Assembly: GCA_016210005.1 (NCBI GenBank)
Contig: JACQVA010000006.1
Span: 62,001 to 126,000, forward strand
DNA from: Deltaproteobacteria bacterium
GTDB taxonomy: Bacteria; Desulfobacterota; Binatia; HRBIN30; JACQVA1
Direction: 5' to 3'
Length of the DNA: 64,000 bases
Shown here: in pieces, positions 1 through 8,298 of the stretch
Numbering within the stretch: position 1 is the stretch's first letter
How the letters are laid out: each line of letters begins with the position of its first letter
Translations under genes and position numbers: made by a program
The notes under the pieces: model-generated
Database searches by the model: none
The model's input: the letters and a program-made list of their open reading frames with translations, nothing else
What the model was told of the DNA's origin: nothing

Positions 1-441
1 AACGCCACCATCGGCGAGCGGGTGGTGGTGGTCGGCGGCGTCGAAGGCGCGGAGGTCGCCGTCAGCCTGGCGTTGCAGGGCAAGGAGGTCTACCTGATCG
101 AGAAGAGCGGCAACGTCACCAAGGGCCCGTACCTGCTCGATCCGGTGCGCTGCCAGATGCTGGTTGACGAATACATTCCCAAGACCGGCGTGAAGCTGCG
201 CCTGCATCAGAAGGTGGTGGAGATCGGCAACGGCCGCGTCGTCACCCTCGATCGCGATGGGCGGCAGGAGATGTACTCGGCCGATTCGGTGGTGGTGACC
301 TGCGGGCGGCTGCCCAACGAGCTGCTCAAGGAAGCCTTGGAGCACAAGGTGCCCGAGCTTTACGCCATCGGCGACTGCCGCCAACCGCGCTCGATCGGCT
401 GGGCCACGCACGAGGCGGCGCACTGGGCGCGATACGTGTGA
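1..441 (+). CDS. FAD/NAD-dependent enoate (2,4-dienoyl-CoA reductase-like) oxidoreductase, C-terminal fragment
   Basis: The frame is open from base 1, so the gene starts before the window; 146 codons are visible. Near the start there is a Rossmann dinucleotide-binding stretch (VVVVGGVEGAEVA followed by VYLIEK), and the end carries the YAIGDCRQPR signature that closes the FAD-binding half of OYE-type, NADH:flavin oxidoreductase/2,4-dienoyl-CoA reductase proteins. The full-length paralogue at 6343-8298 has the same C-terminal layout (YQIGDC). By family these enzymes reduce activated C=C bonds in CoA esters using NAD(P)H, FMN, FAD and a 4Fe-4S cluster. The next gene begins 3 nt after the stop. 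Substrate unknown. Confidence 0.8.
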   Translation, partial: NATIGERVVVVGGVEGAEVAVSLALQGKEVYLIEKSGNVTKGPYLLDPVRCQMLVDEYIPKTGVKLRLHQKVVEIGNGRVVTLDRDGRQEMYSADSVVVTCGRLPNELLKEALEHKVPELYAIGDCRQPRSIGWATHEAAHWARYV

Positions 442-444
442 GTT

Positions 445-708
445 ATGGCACGCAGCGATTTCGTTTTCGGCGAGAAAGTTCACTTCAGCTTCAGCAACCA
501 CGTCGCTCACTTCGCGGTGAAGAAGATGAAGCGCGATCGCGGCGCCACCCGCGATTTCGGCAAAATCGTCTGGCAGGTTACTCAGGCAGACGTCCCCGGC
601 TCCGCCTTGAAGGTCGGCGACGTGCTGCCGACGCGGCGCGTGTTCTACATCGCCAAGGACATCGACCCGCGCGCGGCCCACGCCTTCGACATGGAGAACC
701 AGCAGTGA
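445..708 (+). CDS. small conserved-looking hypothetical protein (87 aa)
   Basis: An 87-aa ORF fits exactly between the flavoenzyme fragment (3-nt gap) and the CoA ligase, whose GTG start overlaps its TGA by 4 nt. It is basic at the N-terminus and has no signal peptide or membrane segment. I recognise no family. The tight packing and the overlapping stop/start argue that it is real and translationally coupled. The competing frame across this stretch gives an Arg-rich, low-complexity translation typical of a shadow frame, which supports this frame and the later start of the ligase. Confidence 0.6.
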   Translation: MARSDFVFGEKVHFSFSNHVAHFAVKKMKRDRGATRDFGKIVWQVTQADVPGSALKVGDVLPTRRVFYIAKDIDPRAAHAFDMENQQ

Positions 709-2411
709 GTTCGGCCACCGCGCCCGCCTGGTACGCGGTTACCAACAAGACGTGGGGCACGGTGCTCGACGACAGCGCCAAGCGCTGGCCCGAGCGCGAG
801 GCGGTGGTCTACGGCGACGAGCGCATCACTTACCACCAGCTGCGCGAGCGCGTTGACCGCTTGGCCTCGGGCTTGCTGCGGCTGGGTGTGGCCAAGGGCG
901 ATCGGGTGGCGCTGTGGATGACCAACTGCCCGCAGTGGCTCACGGCGCAGTTCGCCGCCTATAAAATCGGCGCCATCCTGGTGCCCGTGTACACCCGTTT
1001 CAAGGAAGAGGAGACCCGCTACGCCCTGGCCCAGTCGCAAAGCAGCACGCTGATCTTCAACGACGAGTTCCTCGGCAAGATCGATTCGCTGGCAATGCTG
1101 CGCGCGATTTGCCCCGAGCTCGACAACGCGCGTCCGGGCGAGCTGGCAGCGGCAGCGCTGCCGCAGCTGCGCCGGGTGATCTGCTTGAGCCGGCGCGCCC
1201 ACGACAACCTCATCAGCTACGAGGCGGTAGCTGCGGGCGAGCGCAATTGGCTGTCGAAGCTGGCCTGGGCACAAGCCGCGGTCGACCCCTTCGACGTCAT
1301 GAACATGGTCTACACCTCGGGCACCACCGGCTTCCCCAAGGGCGGCTTGTCGCTGCATCGCAACAACTTGGCCAGCATCTACAACACCACCGCCCGCATG
1401 GGGCTGAACGAGCACCACCGCTGCCTGCTCAACCTACCGCTGTTCAGCAACTTCGGCTGCATGTTCGTCGCCGCCCTGTCGTTCCTGCGCGGCGCCGCCG
1501 TGGTGCTGCAGGAGACCTTCGATCCCGTGGCCGCGTTCAAGACCATCGCCGAGGAACGTATCACCCACCTTTACGGCTCGCCGGCGTACTATATCGGCTA
1601 TCTCGACGAACCCCGGCGCAAGCAATTCGACCTGAGCTCGCTACGCGGCGGCATCGTCGGCGGCTCACCGTTGCCGAGTGCGACCATGGATGCCATCGCT
1701 GGCGATCTCGGCTGCGCCGAAATCTTGAACGTGTTCGGACTCAGCGAGTGCGGCGGCATCGCGACCACGACCAAGATCGATGATCCGGCCGAGCTCAAGC
1801 GCACCACCGTCGGTACCCCGTTGCCCAACGCGCGGGTGAAGATCGTCGATCCGCGCACTGGCAAGGACGCCGCACCGGGCGAGCAGGGCGAGATCTGCCT
1901 CGGTGATGCGCTCAAAGGCTCTTGTGTCGGCCAGGGCTACTACAACATGCCGGAGAAGACCCGCGAGGCGATCGACCCCGACGGCTGGTTCCACACCGGC
2001 GACCTCGGTGTTCTCGACGATCACGGCTACCTGCGTATCACCGGCCGGGTGAAGGACATGTTCCTGTGCGGCGGCTTCAACGTCTACCCGGTCGAAATCG
2101 AGAACATGCTGCATACCCACCCCAAGGTGAAACAGGCGCAAGTCGTCGGCGTGCCCGATCACAAACTGGGCGAAGTCTGCATGGCTTTCGTCGAGTTGCG
2201 CGAGGGCGTGGAGTGCGCGGGCCGGGAGATCGTCGATTTCGCCGCCCGGCGCATCGCCAACTACAAGGTGCCGCGCTTCGTCAAATTCGTGCGCGACTTC
2301 CCCATGACCGGCAGCGGCAAGGTGCGCAAGTTCGTGCTCCGCGAGCAAGCCATCGCCGAGCTCAACTTGCTCGAAGAGTACACCGTGGCCGGTGCTGAAC
2401 ACGAACAGTGA
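705..2411 (+). CDS. AMP-forming acyl-CoA ligase/synthetase
   Basis: An ANL-superfamily adenylate-forming enzyme of 568 aa that should activate a carboxylic acid to its CoA thioester via an acyl-AMP. Visible motifs are the P-loop YTSGTTGFPKG (from about residue 203), the GWFHTGD motif, and the C-terminal GSGKVRK with the catalytic Lys near residue 539. I chose the GTG at 705 because it overlaps the upstream stop in GTGA; codons from 438 to 704 in this frame are Arg-rich and unlike the family. It is followed at 7 nt by an amidohydrolase with a good AGGAG site. The acid substrate cannot be read from sequence. Confidence 0.9.
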   Translation: MSSATAPAWYAVTNKTWGTVLDDSAKRWPEREAVVYGDERITYHQLRERVDRLASGLLRLGVAKGDRVALWMTNCPQWLTAQFAAYKIGAILVPVYTRFKEEETRYALAQSQSSTLIFNDEFLGKIDSLAMLRAICPELDNARPGELAAAALPQLRRVICLSRRAHDNLISYEAVAAGERNWLSKLAWAQAAVDPFDVMNMVYTSGTTGFPKGGLSLHRNNLASIYNTTARMGLNEHHRCLLNLPLFSNFGCMFVAALSFLRGAAVVLQETFDPVAAFKTIAEERITHLYGSPAYYIGYLDEPRRKQFDLSSLRGGIVGGSPLPSATMDAIAGDLGCAEILNVFGLSECGGIATTTKIDDPAELKRTTVGTPLPNARVKIVDPRTGKDAAPGEQGEICLGDALKGSCVGQGYYNMPEKTREAIDPDGWFHTGDLGVLDDHGYLRITGRVKDMFLCGGFNVYPVEIENMLHTHPKVKQAQVVGVPDHKLGEVCMAFVELREGVECAGREIVDFAARRIANYKVPRFVKFVRDFPMTGSGKVRKFVLREQAIAELNLLEEYTVAGAEHEQ

Positions 2412-2418
2412 GGAGCTT

Positions 2419-3270
2419 ATGCCAGTCATCGACGTGCACGCTCACATCAGCACCAAGCCCTGGAACGACAGCCTGGCCAAGTACAACGAGGCACTCGAAA
2501 AGCACTACCGCTTCAAAGCCGTATGTAAAACCGAGGCCGAGATGGCCAAGGACTTCGTCGACGCCGGCGTCAGGGGCATGATCGTGGCCTGGGATGCCGA
2601 GTCCAACACCGGCATGCCGCGCACCTCGAACGACTACATCGCCAAGATCATCAAGGATTACCCCGAGGCCTTCTGCGGCGGCTGGGCCATGATCGACCCA
2701 TGGAAGGGCGAGATGGCGGTGCGGGAACTCGAACACTCGATCAAGGATCTCGGCTTGAGCGGCCTGAAGTTCCAGCAGACCGCCCAGGGTTTCTTCCCCA
2801 ACGATCGCCGCTTCTATCCGCTGTACGAAACCTGCGCCGCGTTGAAAGTGCCGGTGCAATTCCACACCGGCTTCACCGGGCTGGCCTCGGGCACCCCCGG
2901 CGGCATGGGCATCAAGCTCAAGCACACCCAGCCGATCCCGTACATCGACGACGTCGCCGCCGATTTCCCCAATCTCACCGTCATCGCCTGCCATCCGGCC
3001 TGGCCGTGGCAGGAGGAGATGATCGCCATCCTGCTGCACAAGGGCAACGTCTTCCAGGAGCTGTCGGGCTGGTCGCCGAAATACTTCCCCGACTCGCTCA
3101 AACGCGAGATCCGCGGCCGCTTGCAGGACAAAGTCATGTTCGGCAGCGACTACCCGCTGATCGCGCACCAGCGCCTGTTTGCCGACTACGAGGCGGAGAA
3201 GTATCCGCCCGCCATCCTCGACAAGATCTACTACCAGAATGCCCAGCGCATTCTCGGCATCAAACTATGA
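2419..3270 (+). CDS. amidohydrolase-2 family metal-dependent hydrolase
   Basis: A TIM-barrel amidohydrolase (ACMSD/amidohydrolase-2 type, 283 aa). The N-terminal VIDVHAHI supplies the HxH metal ligands (H7, H9); further signatures are VIACHPAWPW in the middle and the metal/catalytic Asp in FGSDYPL (about D244). The family hydrolyses or decarboxylates ring or carboxyl-bearing substrates. The ATG at 2419 is preceded by AGGAG, and the stop overlaps the next start (ATGA). The operon context suggests action on an intermediate formed after ring or chain activation. A second amidohydrolase at 42790-43650 has lost the HxH motif, whereas this one keeps it. Confidence 0.85.
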   Translation: MPVIDVHAHISTKPWNDSLAKYNEALEKHYRFKAVCKTEAEMAKDFVDAGVRGMIVAWDAESNTGMPRTSNDYIAKIIKDYPEAFCGGWAMIDPWKGEMAVRELEHSIKDLGLSGLKFQQTAQGFFPNDRRFYPLYETCAALKVPVQFHTGFTGLASGTPGGMGIKLKHTQPIPYIDDVAADFPNLTVIACHPAWPWQEEMIAILLHKGNVFQELSGWSPKYFPDSLKREIRGRLQDKVMFGSDYPLIAHQRLFADYEAEKYPPAILDKIYYQNAQRILGIKL

Positions 3271-4076
3271 GTTGGCCCGCTTTCAGCACTCTCGAGCTCG
3301 AGCGCGACGGTGCGGTGACGTGGCTGCGGCTGAACCGGCCGGCGCGCTTCAACGCGCTGACGGAAGAAGGCTGCGCCGAGTTGGGTGCCGCCATCCGCGT
3401 GCTTGCTGCCGACGCCGACACCCGCGTGCTTGTGCTCACCGGCAACGGCCGCGGTTTTTGCGCCGGCGCGGATGTCGCCGGGCTCGAAGAGCGCTTGAGC
3501 TGGGGCCTGACACGGCAGATCGGACGCTTCGAGCGCATGGCGCGCGAGATCGTGCTCGGGTTGCATGAGCTGAGCGTGCCGACGATTGCCGCCATCAACG
3601 GCGCGGCCAGCGGCGGCGGGCTGAGTCTGGCGCTGGCGTGCGACCTGCGCGTGATCGCGGCCGACGCCACTATCACTTTCGGTTTCACCGGGGTCGGTTT
3701 GATTCCCGACCTGGGTGCGACCTACTTCTTGCCGCGACTGATCGGCCTGCCGCAGGCCTGCCGGCTGCTGTGGACCAACCGCCGGCTGAGCGCGGAGCAG
3801 GCACTGGCCGTAGGCTTGGTGGACGAGATCAGTGCGGCCGGCGAGCTGGCCGGCCAGGTGACGGCACTGGCGCGGCAGATCGCCGCCGCGCCGCAACTGG
3901 CAGTCCGCCTAGGCCGCGCGGCGATGCGGGCGGCGCTGCACGGGACGTTGGCCGAGGCGCTCGACACCGAGGGACTGGCCCAAAGCCTCTGCCTCCAGTC
4001 GGCCGATCACCAGCAACGCGTGCGCGCCTTTTTGCAGCGGCCGGCCGGGCAGAATCGCGCCGCCGCCATCGAGTGA
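3267..4076 (+). CDS. enoyl-CoA hydratase/isomerase family (PaaG-like isomerase type)
   Basis: A crotonase-fold protein of 269 aa with the oxyanion-hole signatures GRGFCAGADV and NGAASGGGLSLAL. Neither hydratase glutamate is present: the positions after GGG and in the following strand read S and T instead of E. An Asp lies in GLIPDLGATYFLPR (about D148), where PaaG-type delta3-delta2 enoyl-CoA isomerases carry their catalytic Asp. Isomerisation or another non-hydratase reaction is therefore more likely than hydration. The start overlaps the upstream stop by 4 nt. Confidence 0.88.
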   Translation: MSWPAFSTLELERDGAVTWLRLNRPARFNALTEEGCAELGAAIRVLAADADTRVLVLTGNGRGFCAGADVAGLEERLSWGLTRQIGRFERMAREIVLGLHELSVPTIAAINGAASGGGLSLALACDLRVIAADATITFGFTGVGLIPDLGATYFLPRLIGLPQACRLLWTNRRLSAEQALAVGLVDEISAAGELAGQVTALARQIAAAPQLAVRLGRAAMRAALHGTLAEALDTEGLAQSLCLQSADHQQRVRAFLQRPAGQNRAAAIE

Positions 4077-4089
4077 GGGTGTAGAGAAA

Positions 4090-4911
4090 GTGGACAGCAT
4101 GGCCGAACTGGCGCCCATCGAAAAGAACGTCAAGATTTCACACAAGGTCGTCGAGCAGTTCAAAGCCTTGATTGCCGAAGGCAAGCTGCAGGCCGGGCAG
4201 CGGCTGCCGACCGAGAAGGAGCTGGCCGAAACCCTGCGGGTCAGCCGCCCTACGCTGCGCGAGGCCCTGATGGTGCTCGAAGCCATCGGCTACATCGAAA
4301 TCCGGCCGCGCGAGGGCAGCTTCGTACGCACGATGATTCCGGCCACGCTCGGCGAACCGGTCTTGACCATGCTCGAACGCCACCCGGAAAAGATCTTCGA
4401 GCTCTTCGAGGTGCGCCGCCGCATTGACCCCGACGGCGCCGCGCTGGCGGCCGAGCGCGCCAACGATCGCGAACTGGCGCAGCTGCGTGAGTTGCTGGAG
4501 CAGGCCAAAGTGCTGGTCGCCGGCGGCAAGTCGATCTTCTCGCCCGAGGTCGCCGACCTCTACGCCAAGACCTTCTTCCGCCTCGCCGAGGCCACCCACA
4601 ACAGCATCTACGCCTATCTGATGCGCATGCTGTGGACCATGGTGGAGGGCGCCTTCTCGTACAGCCGCGAGAAGCTCGCCTTCGCCCCGCATCTGTTCGG
4701 CAAGATGTTCCGCCAGTACGTGGCCATCGTCGAGGCCGTGATCGCGCGCGATCCGGTCAAGGCGCGCCAAGCCGTCGCCCGTCATCTCGACTTCGGCGAG
4801 CAGGAGCTGCGCCGCGTCTTGGAAGAGGAGAAGAAGAACAGCAAGCAGAGAGAAGCCGGCGAACTCGCCGAGAGCGAAGCCGGCCCCGGCAAACCTGCGG
4901 CCTCGCTCTGA
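4090..4911 (+). CDS. FadR-type GntR family transcriptional regulator
   Basis: A 273-aa regulator. The N-terminal winged helix covers about residues 18-80, with the GntR signature LPTEKELAETLRVSRPTLREAL and the wing GYIEIRPREGSFV. An all-helical FCD ligand-binding domain follows, and the C-terminus has a charged tail. FadR-subfamily members sense acids or acyl-CoAs and repress or activate nearby catabolic genes. It sits inside the + strand run, 13 nt after the isomerase, so it probably controls this locus and itself. The GTG at 4090 and the ATG at 4099 are both possible starts; neither has a strong Shine-Dalgarno sequence. Confidence 0.9.
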   Translation: MDSMAELAPIEKNVKISHKVVEQFKALIAEGKLQAGQRLPTEKELAETLRVSRPTLREALMVLEAIGYIEIRPREGSFVRTMIPATLGEPVLTMLERHPEKIFELFEVRRRIDPDGAALAAERANDRELAQLRELLEQAKVLVAGGKSIFSPEVADLYAKTFFRLAEATHNSIYAYLMRMLWTMVEGAFSYSREKLAFAPHLFGKMFRQYVAIVEAVIARDPVKARQAVARHLDFGEQELRRVLEEEKKNSKQREAGELAESEAGPGKPAASL

Positions 4912-4948
4912 CGGGCTGCAAGCGACAATATAATCGAGGAGGAGAGTC

Positions 4949-5278
4949 ATGCCGATCACACAACCCCGGGAATGGTTCGAGACCGAATTGCCCGCCGCGG
5001 TGCAAGCCGATCCCAAGAAGATCGAGAACTTCACCGGCACGCTGCTGTTCCAGATCAACGGCGATCAGGGCGGCACTTGGACGCTCGACATCCGCGACCA
5101 GAAGATGAACATCAAGGCGGAGGCAGCGGCCACCCCCGACATCACCGTCACGATGAAGGACGCCGACTTCGTCAACTTCATCAACAAGAAGCTCTCCGGC
5201 CAGATGGCCTTCATGACCGGCAAGCTGAAGGTCAAAGGCAACATGCAGCTGGCCATGAAGCTCAACGGCCTGCTCTGA
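4949..5278 (+). CDS. SCP2 sterol-binding domain protein
   Basis: A stand-alone 109-aa SCP2 domain. The diagnostic C-terminal half contains the ITVTMKDADFVNFI strand and the LSGQMAFMTGKLKVKG turn. SCP2 domains are soluble hydrophobic cavities that hold sterols, fatty acids or acyl-CoAs. The start has a very strong GAGGAGAG ribosome site. It lies between the regulator and the 3-beta-HSD-like gene. Together with that neighbour it is the best hint that the substrate of the locus is a bulky lipid, perhaps a steroid or terpenoid, but SCP2 ligand range is broad. Confidence 0.92.
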   Translation: MPITQPREWFETELPAAVQADPKKIENFTGTLLFQINGDQGGTWTLDIRDQKMNIKAEAAATPDITVTMKDADFVNFINKKLSGQMAFMTGKLKVKGNMQLAMKLNGLL

Positions 5279-5290
5279 TCGGGTGTCGCG

Positions 5291-6346
5291 GTGAAGGCCT
5301 TCGTCACCGGCGCCACCGGCTACGTCGGCCAGGCGGTGGTGCGCGACCTGCTCGCGCACGGCCACCAGGTCAGGGCGTTGGTCCGCAAAACCAGCGACAC
5401 CCGTTACCTCGACGGCCTCGAGGTCGAGCGGGCGTATGGGGACCTGCGCGAGCCCCAGTCGCTGCGCGCAGGCATGGAAGGCTGCGATACGCTGTTCCAC
5501 GTTGGCGCCGCCGTCGCGCTCTGGGCGGCCGACCCGAGCGAGTTCATCGACGCCAACGTCTTGGGCACCCGCATGATCCTGCGGCTGGCCCGCGAGTTGC
5601 GCTACCAAAAGGTCGTGTACACCAGCAGCATCGCCTGCGTCGGGCCGCACCTCGACGGCACGCCGGCCACCGAGGAATCGGTCTACCGCTGGACGCCGAG
5701 CGATCCTTACATGATGTCGAAGTACATGGCCGAGATGGAAGCGCTGCAGGAGGTCGCGCGCGGCTGCCCGGTCGTGATCGTCAACCCGGCGTCGTGCTAC
5801 GGCGAGTTCGACTACCGGCCCTCGCTACCGGGCATGCTGGTGCTGCACTTCCTGTGCGGCCGGATGAAGGTCTACATCGACAGCACCATGAACATGATCG
5901 ATATCCGCGACCAGGCCCGCGGGCACGTGCTGGCGGCCGAGAAGGGGCGCGTCGGCGAGCGCTATCTGATCGGCAACGAGAACGTCCGCGTGTTGGACGC
6001 CTGCCAGATGATGCACGAGATCACCGGCCTGCCGATGCCCAAGTTCCGCATTCCCATCCGGGTCGCGATGTTCTTCGGGCTGATCGCCCAGTTGCGCGCC
6101 GAGTACATCACCCGCAAGGCGCCGTCGATGAACTACCATGCGATGAAGATGGGCCAGTTCCACATCGCCTACGATTGCTCGAAGGCCGTGCGCGAGCTGG
6201 GCCTCGAACTGCACCCGGTGCGCCACGGGCTGGAGCGCGCCATCGACTGGTTTATGAACAACGGCTTCGTGCCCGAGAAGAACGTTCGCATCTATCGCGA
6301 GCATCGTGCGAAGCTGGGACCGGCCCCGGCCACGGCAACCGCATGA
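5291..6346 (+). CDS. NAD(P)-dependent epimerase/3-beta-hydroxysteroid dehydrogenase-like protein
   Basis: An extended short-chain dehydrogenase of 351 aa. It has an N-terminal Rossmann GATGYVGQAVV motif and a YMMSK catalytic Tyr-Lys pair, and the body resembles the dihydroflavonol reductase/3-beta-HSD/hopanoid-associated epimerase group. These enzymes oxidise or reduce a secondary alcohol on a sugar, flavonoid or sterol. The GTG start at 5291 follows the SCP2 stop by 12 nt, and the stop overlaps the next ATG (ATGA). Pairing with SCP2 suggests a lipid alcohol rather than a nucleotide sugar; this is inference. Confidence 0.85.
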   Translation: MKAFVTGATGYVGQAVVRDLLAHGHQVRALVRKTSDTRYLDGLEVERAYGDLREPQSLRAGMEGCDTLFHVGAAVALWAADPSEFIDANVLGTRMILRLARELRYQKVVYTSSIACVGPHLDGTPATEESVYRWTPSDPYMMSKYMAEMEALQEVARGCPVVIVNPASCYGEFDYRPSLPGMLVLHFLCGRMKVYIDSTMNMIDIRDQARGHVLAAEKGRVGERYLIGNENVRVLDACQMMHEITGLPMPKFRIPIRVAMFFGLIAQLRAEYITRKAPSMNYHAMKMGQFHIAYDCSKAVRELGLELHPVRHGLERAIDWFMNNGFVPEKNVRIYREHRAKLGPAPATATA

Positions 6347-8298
6347 GCCAGTTCGAGTACCTCTTCAGTCCCCTGCGCATCGGCAACGTGACGGTCGACA
6401 ACCGCATCGTCATGATGCCGGCCACCACGCTGCTGTCGTCCGATCATCTGATCGGCGACCGGCACATCGCTTACTATGCCGAGCGCGCCAAGGGCGGCGC
6501 TGGGCTGGTGATCGTCGAGACCCTGATCGTGCATCCGAGCTCGCAGCCGTTGATGAACGAGGCGTTTGCATACGACGAGCGCGAAGTGCCCCGCTATCGC
6601 GAGCTGACCAAGGCGGTGCACGCGCATGGGGCAAAGGTCTTCGCCCAGATCGCCCACGGCGGCCGGCAGCTGATCGACGGCAGCATCTCACGCCTGCCGC
6701 TGCTCGGGGTGTCGCCGTTGGCGCTGTCGGTGGCGAGCGAGACCCCGCACGAAATGGACGAACAGGAAATCGCCGAGCTGATCGAAGCCTACGCCACCTG
6801 CGCCGGCCACATCCGCGACGGCGGCTTCGACGGCGTCGAGCTGCACGCCTCGCACGGCTACCTGATCCAGCAGTTCTTTTCGCCGCTGAGTAACCAGCGC
6901 ACCGACCGCTGGGGCGGCGCGCTGGAGAACCGCATGCGTTTCGCTTTCGAGGTCATCAAGGCGGTGCGCCGCAGCGCCGGCGATGACTTCGTGCTCGGCC
7001 TGCGCTTGTCGGCCGACGAGTTCGTGCCCGGCGGCTTGACCACCGACGATACCCAGGAGATCGCCCGCCACCTGGTGGCCACGGGCCAGCTCAACTACCT
7101 CTCGGTCAGCGCCGGCATGGGGCAAACCCCGTTCCTGATCACCTGCGACATGAGCTTCCCGCCGGGTTCGCAAGCCTATCTGGCCGGACTGATCCGCGAG
7201 GTGGCGGGCGAGGTCCCAGTGTTCGCCTCGCAGCGGATCAACGATCCGATCCTGGCCGAGCGCATCCTCGCCGAGGGCCAGGCCGACATGGTCGGCATGA
7301 CGCGGGCCTTGATCGCCGACCCCGAACTGCCGCGCAAGGCGCGCGAGGGCCGGCTGGCCGAAATCCGCGCCTGCATCGGTTGCAACCAGAACTGCATCGG
7401 CCGCGTCATGCAGAGCAAGTCGATCGGCTGCATCCAGAACGCTGCCGCCGGCCGCGAGCGCGAGTGGGGTATTGGCACGCTGAGCGCGGCCCCGAAGCGC
7501 AAGCGCGTCACCGTCATCGGCGGCGGCCCCGGCGGTATGGAGTGTGCCCGCATCCTGGCCGAACGCGGCCACGCGGTCACGCTTTACGAAAAGGCGGCTC
7601 AGCTCGGCGGCCAGATCAATCTCATCACCCAAGCGGCCGGCCGCCAGGAGTTCGGCGGCGTCGTGCGCTACCTCGCCTACCAGATGGAGAAGCTCGAAAT
7701 CGACGTGCGCTTGCAGACGGCGGCAACCGCCGCGGCCGTCCTGGCTGAGAAGCCGGATGCGGTGGTGGTGGCCACCGGCTCACTGCCGGCACACCCCGAG
7801 CTCCCGGGTGCCGACGGGCCCAACGTCTGTGACGTCAGCGAGCTGCTGGCGGGCCGCGTGCAACCCGGCAAGCGGGCCGTGGTCATCGACGGCGAGTGCC
7901 ATTACCGCGCGCTGACGGCGGCCGACTTCCTGCTCAACCGGGAAGTTGCCGTCGAAGTGCTCAGCCCCGTGTTCTTCGTCGGCATGAACGTTGCCATGCC
8001 GAGCTTGATCATCACTTACATGAACCTGTGCAGCAAAGGCGCGGTGTTCACGCCCATGCATATGGTCCGCAGCATCGCCGGCGACAGCGTCAACGCTTTT
8101 CACGTCTTCTCCTTCGCCGAGCGCACGATCACGGACATCGACACGGTGGTGTTCGCCTATCCTGGCCGGGCGGACGACGCGCTTTACAAGCAGCTCAAGG
8201 GACAGGTGCCCGAGCTGTACCAGATCGGCGATTGCGTTGCGCCCCGCAAGGTCGACATGGCCATCCTCGAAGGGCACGAGGTCGGACGGCGGATATGA
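6343..8298 (+). CDS. OYE-type Fe-S flavoenzyme, 2,4-dienoyl-CoA reductase-like
   Basis: A full-length 651-aa enzyme. The N-terminal FMN-binding TIM barrel (about 1-340) has the ELHASHGYLIQQF signature. A 4Fe-4S cluster motif C344-x2-C347-x3-C351-x11-C363 follows. The C-terminal FAD/NAD Rossmann region begins with VIGGGPGGMECA (about 390) and ends at YQIGDC. Members such as FadH reduce dienoyl-CoA or other activated alkenes through NADPH, FAD, Fe-S and FMN. The start is in an ATGA overlap with the dehydrogenase, and the stop overlaps the CoA transferase. It is a paralogue of the fragment at the window start, so the locus carries two such reductases. Confidence 0.92.
   Translation: MSQFEYLFSPLRIGNVTVDNRIVMMPATTLLSSDHLIGDRHIAYYAERAKGGAGLVIVETLIVHPSSQPLMNEAFAYDEREVPRYRELTKAVHAHGAKVFAQIAHGGRQLIDGSISRLPLLGVSPLALSVASETPHEMDEQEIAELIEAYATCAGHIRDGGFDGVELHASHGYLIQQFFSPLSNQRTDRWGGALENRMRFAFEVIKAVRRSAGDDFVLGLRLSADEFVPGGLTTDDTQEIARHLVATGQLNYLSVSAGMGQTPFLITCDMSFPPGSQAYLAGLIREVAGEVPVFASQRINDPILAERILAEGQADMVGMTRALIADPELPRKAREGRLAEIRACIGCNQNCIGRVMQSKSIGCIQNAAAGREREWGIGTLSAAPKRKRVTVIGGGPGGMECARILAERGHAVTLYEKAAQLGGQINLITQAAGRQEFGGVVRYLAYQMEKLEIDVRLQTAATAAAVLAEKPDAVVVATGSLPAHPELPGADGPNVCDVSELLAGRVQPGKRAVVIDGECHYRALTAADFLLNREVAVEVLSPVFFVGMNVAMPSLIITYMNLCSKGAVFTPMHMVRSIAGDSVNAFHVFSFAERTITDIDTVVFAYPGRADDALYKQLKGQVPELYQIGDCVAPRKVDMAILEGHEVGRRI

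Noticed and set aside
438-704. N-terminal extension of the CoA ligase to 438
   Set aside because: The translation is Arg-rich and low-complexity, another frame (445-708) looks coding, and GTG 705 gives a normal ligase start in a GTGA overlap.
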